Source of the DNA: Falsochrobactrum tianjinense
GTDB lineage: Bacteria > Pseudomonadota > Alphaproteobacteria > Rhizobiales > Rhizobiaceae
NCBI RefSeq assembly: GCF_019100495.1
Contig: NZ_JAHRVA010000003.1
Span: forward strand, 248,001 to 312,000
Length of the DNA: 64,000 nucleotides
Direction of reading: 5' to 3'
Under the pieces are notes generated by a model. The model did not search any database and was not told where the DNA came from. It saw only the letters and a program-made list of their open reading frames with translations. A program made the translations under genes and the position numbers. Shown here piece after piece: positions 63,023 to 64,000 of this stretch; within the stretch, counting starts at the first letter, position 1; every line of letters starts with the position of its first letter.

Positions 63023-64000
63023 ATGGCAAAACACGACATCATTGTGATAGGCGCAGGCATTGTGGGTCTTGCGACTACATATCACCTGAGACGTTCGCGT
63101 CCGGGCCTGAGCGTCATGGTGATCGAGAAGGAAGATGCTCCCGGCCTGCATCAGACGGGGCATAATTCCGGAGTCATTCATGCTGGCATCTATTATGCGC
63201 CCGGTAGCCTTAAGGCGCGGCTTTGCAAGGCCGGTGCCGAGCAGACGAAAATTTTCTGCGAAGAAAACAATGTTCCTTTCGACGAATGCGGCAAACTGAT
63301 CGTCGCAACCGACGAGAGTGAGCTTGCGGCACTGGAAAATCTTCGTACGAGAGCTGAAAGCAACGGTCTTGGTATTCGTGTTGTCGAAGCGGCGGAAATG
63401 GCTGAAATCGAGCCGAACATAACCGGCGTTCGCGCCATTCTAAGTCCCGCCAGCGGCATTGTGGACTATGGCCGCATCTGCCGGGTTCTGCGGGACCGAT
63501 TGATGGCGGAAGGGGTTGAATTCCGTTTTGGCACACAGGTTCTCGGGCTGCGGGAAACGGCGGATGAAGTAGCGATACAAACCTCGACGGGGGATTTTTC
63601 CGCTTCCATGCTTGTCGCCTGTGCCGGACTTCAGGCCGACCGTCTGGCGGAAATGTCTGGACTGGCCGACGATTTCCGCATTATCCCGTTTCGCGGCGAG
63701 TATTTTCGTCTGTCGGAACAGGCCGGCAATCTGGTCAGCCACCTGATTTATCCGGTTCCCGATCCGTCCTTGCCGTTTCTGGGTGTTCATCTGACCAAAA
63801 TGATCGGCGGCTACACGACTGTCGGTCCGAATGCCGTTTTCTCTCTGGGTCGCGAAACTTACAAGGGCAATGGTCTCGTTCTGGCCGATGCCCTGCGCAG
63901 CGCTGTCTTTCCGGGGTTCTGGAAGCTGATGGCGCGTTCCGTCAAGCCCGGAATTCACGAATTGCGGGGTACGCTGTCGCGGCAGGTCTATCTTGATCGC
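63023..64000 (+). CDS. L-2-hydroxyglutarate oxidase-like FAD enzyme (LhgO family, runs off the window)
   Basis: 326 codons without a stop, so the 3' end is missing. It starts at ATG 63023; a GTG at 63011 is an alternative. DAO-superfamily FAD motif DIIVIGAGIVGLATTYHLRRSRPGLSVMVIEKED, then GLHQTGHNSGVIHAGIYYAPGSLKARLC, a strong LhgO signature, and FRIIPFRGEYFRL. It oxidises L-2-hydroxyglutarate, a damaged metabolite, or a related 2-hydroxy acid, passing electrons to quinone. Divergent from a LysR regulator. Confidence 0.87.
   Translation, partial: MAKHDIIVIGAGIVGLATTYHLRRSRPGLSVMVIEKEDAPGLHQTGHNSGVIHAGIYYAPGSLKARLCKAGAEQTKIFCEENNVPFDECGKLIVATDESELAALENLRTRAESNGLGIRVVEAAEMAEIEPNITGVRAILSPASGIVDYGRICRVLRDRLMAEGVEFRFGTQVLGLRETADEVAIQTSTGDFSASMLVACAGLQADRLAEMSGLADDFRIIPFRGEYFRLSEQAGNLVSHLIYPVPDPSLPFLGVHLTKMIGGYTTVGPNAVFSLGRETYKGNGLVLADALRSAVFPGFWKLMARSVKPGIHELRGTLSRQVYLDR

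Noticed and set aside
1-64000. CRISPR arrays, tRNA/rRNA genes, insertion sequences and prophage genes
   Set aside because: I saw no regularly spaced repeats, no cloverleaf or rRNA-like sequence, and no transposase, integrase or phage structural protein in any frame.

Overview
The window looks like a chromosomal segment of an alphaproteobacterium of the Brucella/Ochrobactrum group (Rhizobiales). The reasons are a DRL-type (DXR-like) oxidoreductase of the kind described from Brucella, a clade I Tat-type nosRZDFYLX cluster, many stacked ABC/TTT uptake operons with their own regulators, moderate-to-high G+C with ATGA stop/start overlaps, and no rRNA or tRNA genes. The genus is an inference. The style (one transport/catabolic cassette after another) resembles the second chromosome of these organisms.

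Left third (1-21.9 kb). A branched-chain-type ABC transporter (livH end, livM, livG, livF) runs rightward and meets a leftward operon: TIM-barrel isomerase, PdxA2-like dehydrogenase, TctC-TctB-TctA tripartite transporter and a DRL-family oxidoreductase. A divergent GntR/FCD regulator starts across a 143-bp control region carrying a repeated ATTTTGTAT motif. A small RcnB-like protein follows. Next comes an unrecognised membrane module: three coupled single-pass proteins facing a polytopic membrane protein that is joined to a histidine kinase and response regulator. Then comes a ribose-type sugar ABC transporter with an SMP-30/gluconolactonase-like protein. Two palindromic repeat elements separate it from a cyclopropane-fatty-acid-synthase-like gene.

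Middle (23.3-34.4 kb). A leftward dipeptide-type operon holds a D-threonine-aldolase-like PLP enzyme, an M81 (MlrC-like) metallopeptidase, a solute-binding protein, DppB, DppC, a fused DppDF ATPase and RidA. It is controlled, I infer, by a divergent RpiR regulator. Two perfect TGAAA-N5-TTTCA palindromes lie at the two expected control points. An A+T-rich MFS gene follows.

34.6-48.5 kb is an unusual catabolic island built around an IclR regulator. The left arm has a crotonase-superfamily enzyme lacking one of the two usual glutamates, a PotD-like binding protein, a PotA-like ATPase, a single-chain double permease, a CaiC-like acyl-CoA ligase and a saccharopine-dehydrogenase-like protein. The right arm is a three-part [2Fe-2S]/FAD/FAD dehydrogenase of the HcnABC/opine-oxidase type, a second DadA-like oxidase and an ornithine-cyclodeaminase-family protein. 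Both arms carry the same 17-bp near-palindrome next to the first start codon. This is my best candidate for an undescribed system.

Right third (48.5-64 kb). OtnK and OtnC (3-oxo-tetronate kinase and decarboxylase) run leftward. A rightward denitrification block follows: a heme-copper-oxidase/NnrS-like membrane protein, a double DUF2249 protein, a MIP18-family protein and nosRZDFYLX. An FNR/NnrR-type TTGCT-N4-AGCAA box sits in front of nosR. The window ends with a LysR regulator divergent from a partial L-2-hydroxyglutarate-oxidase-like gene.
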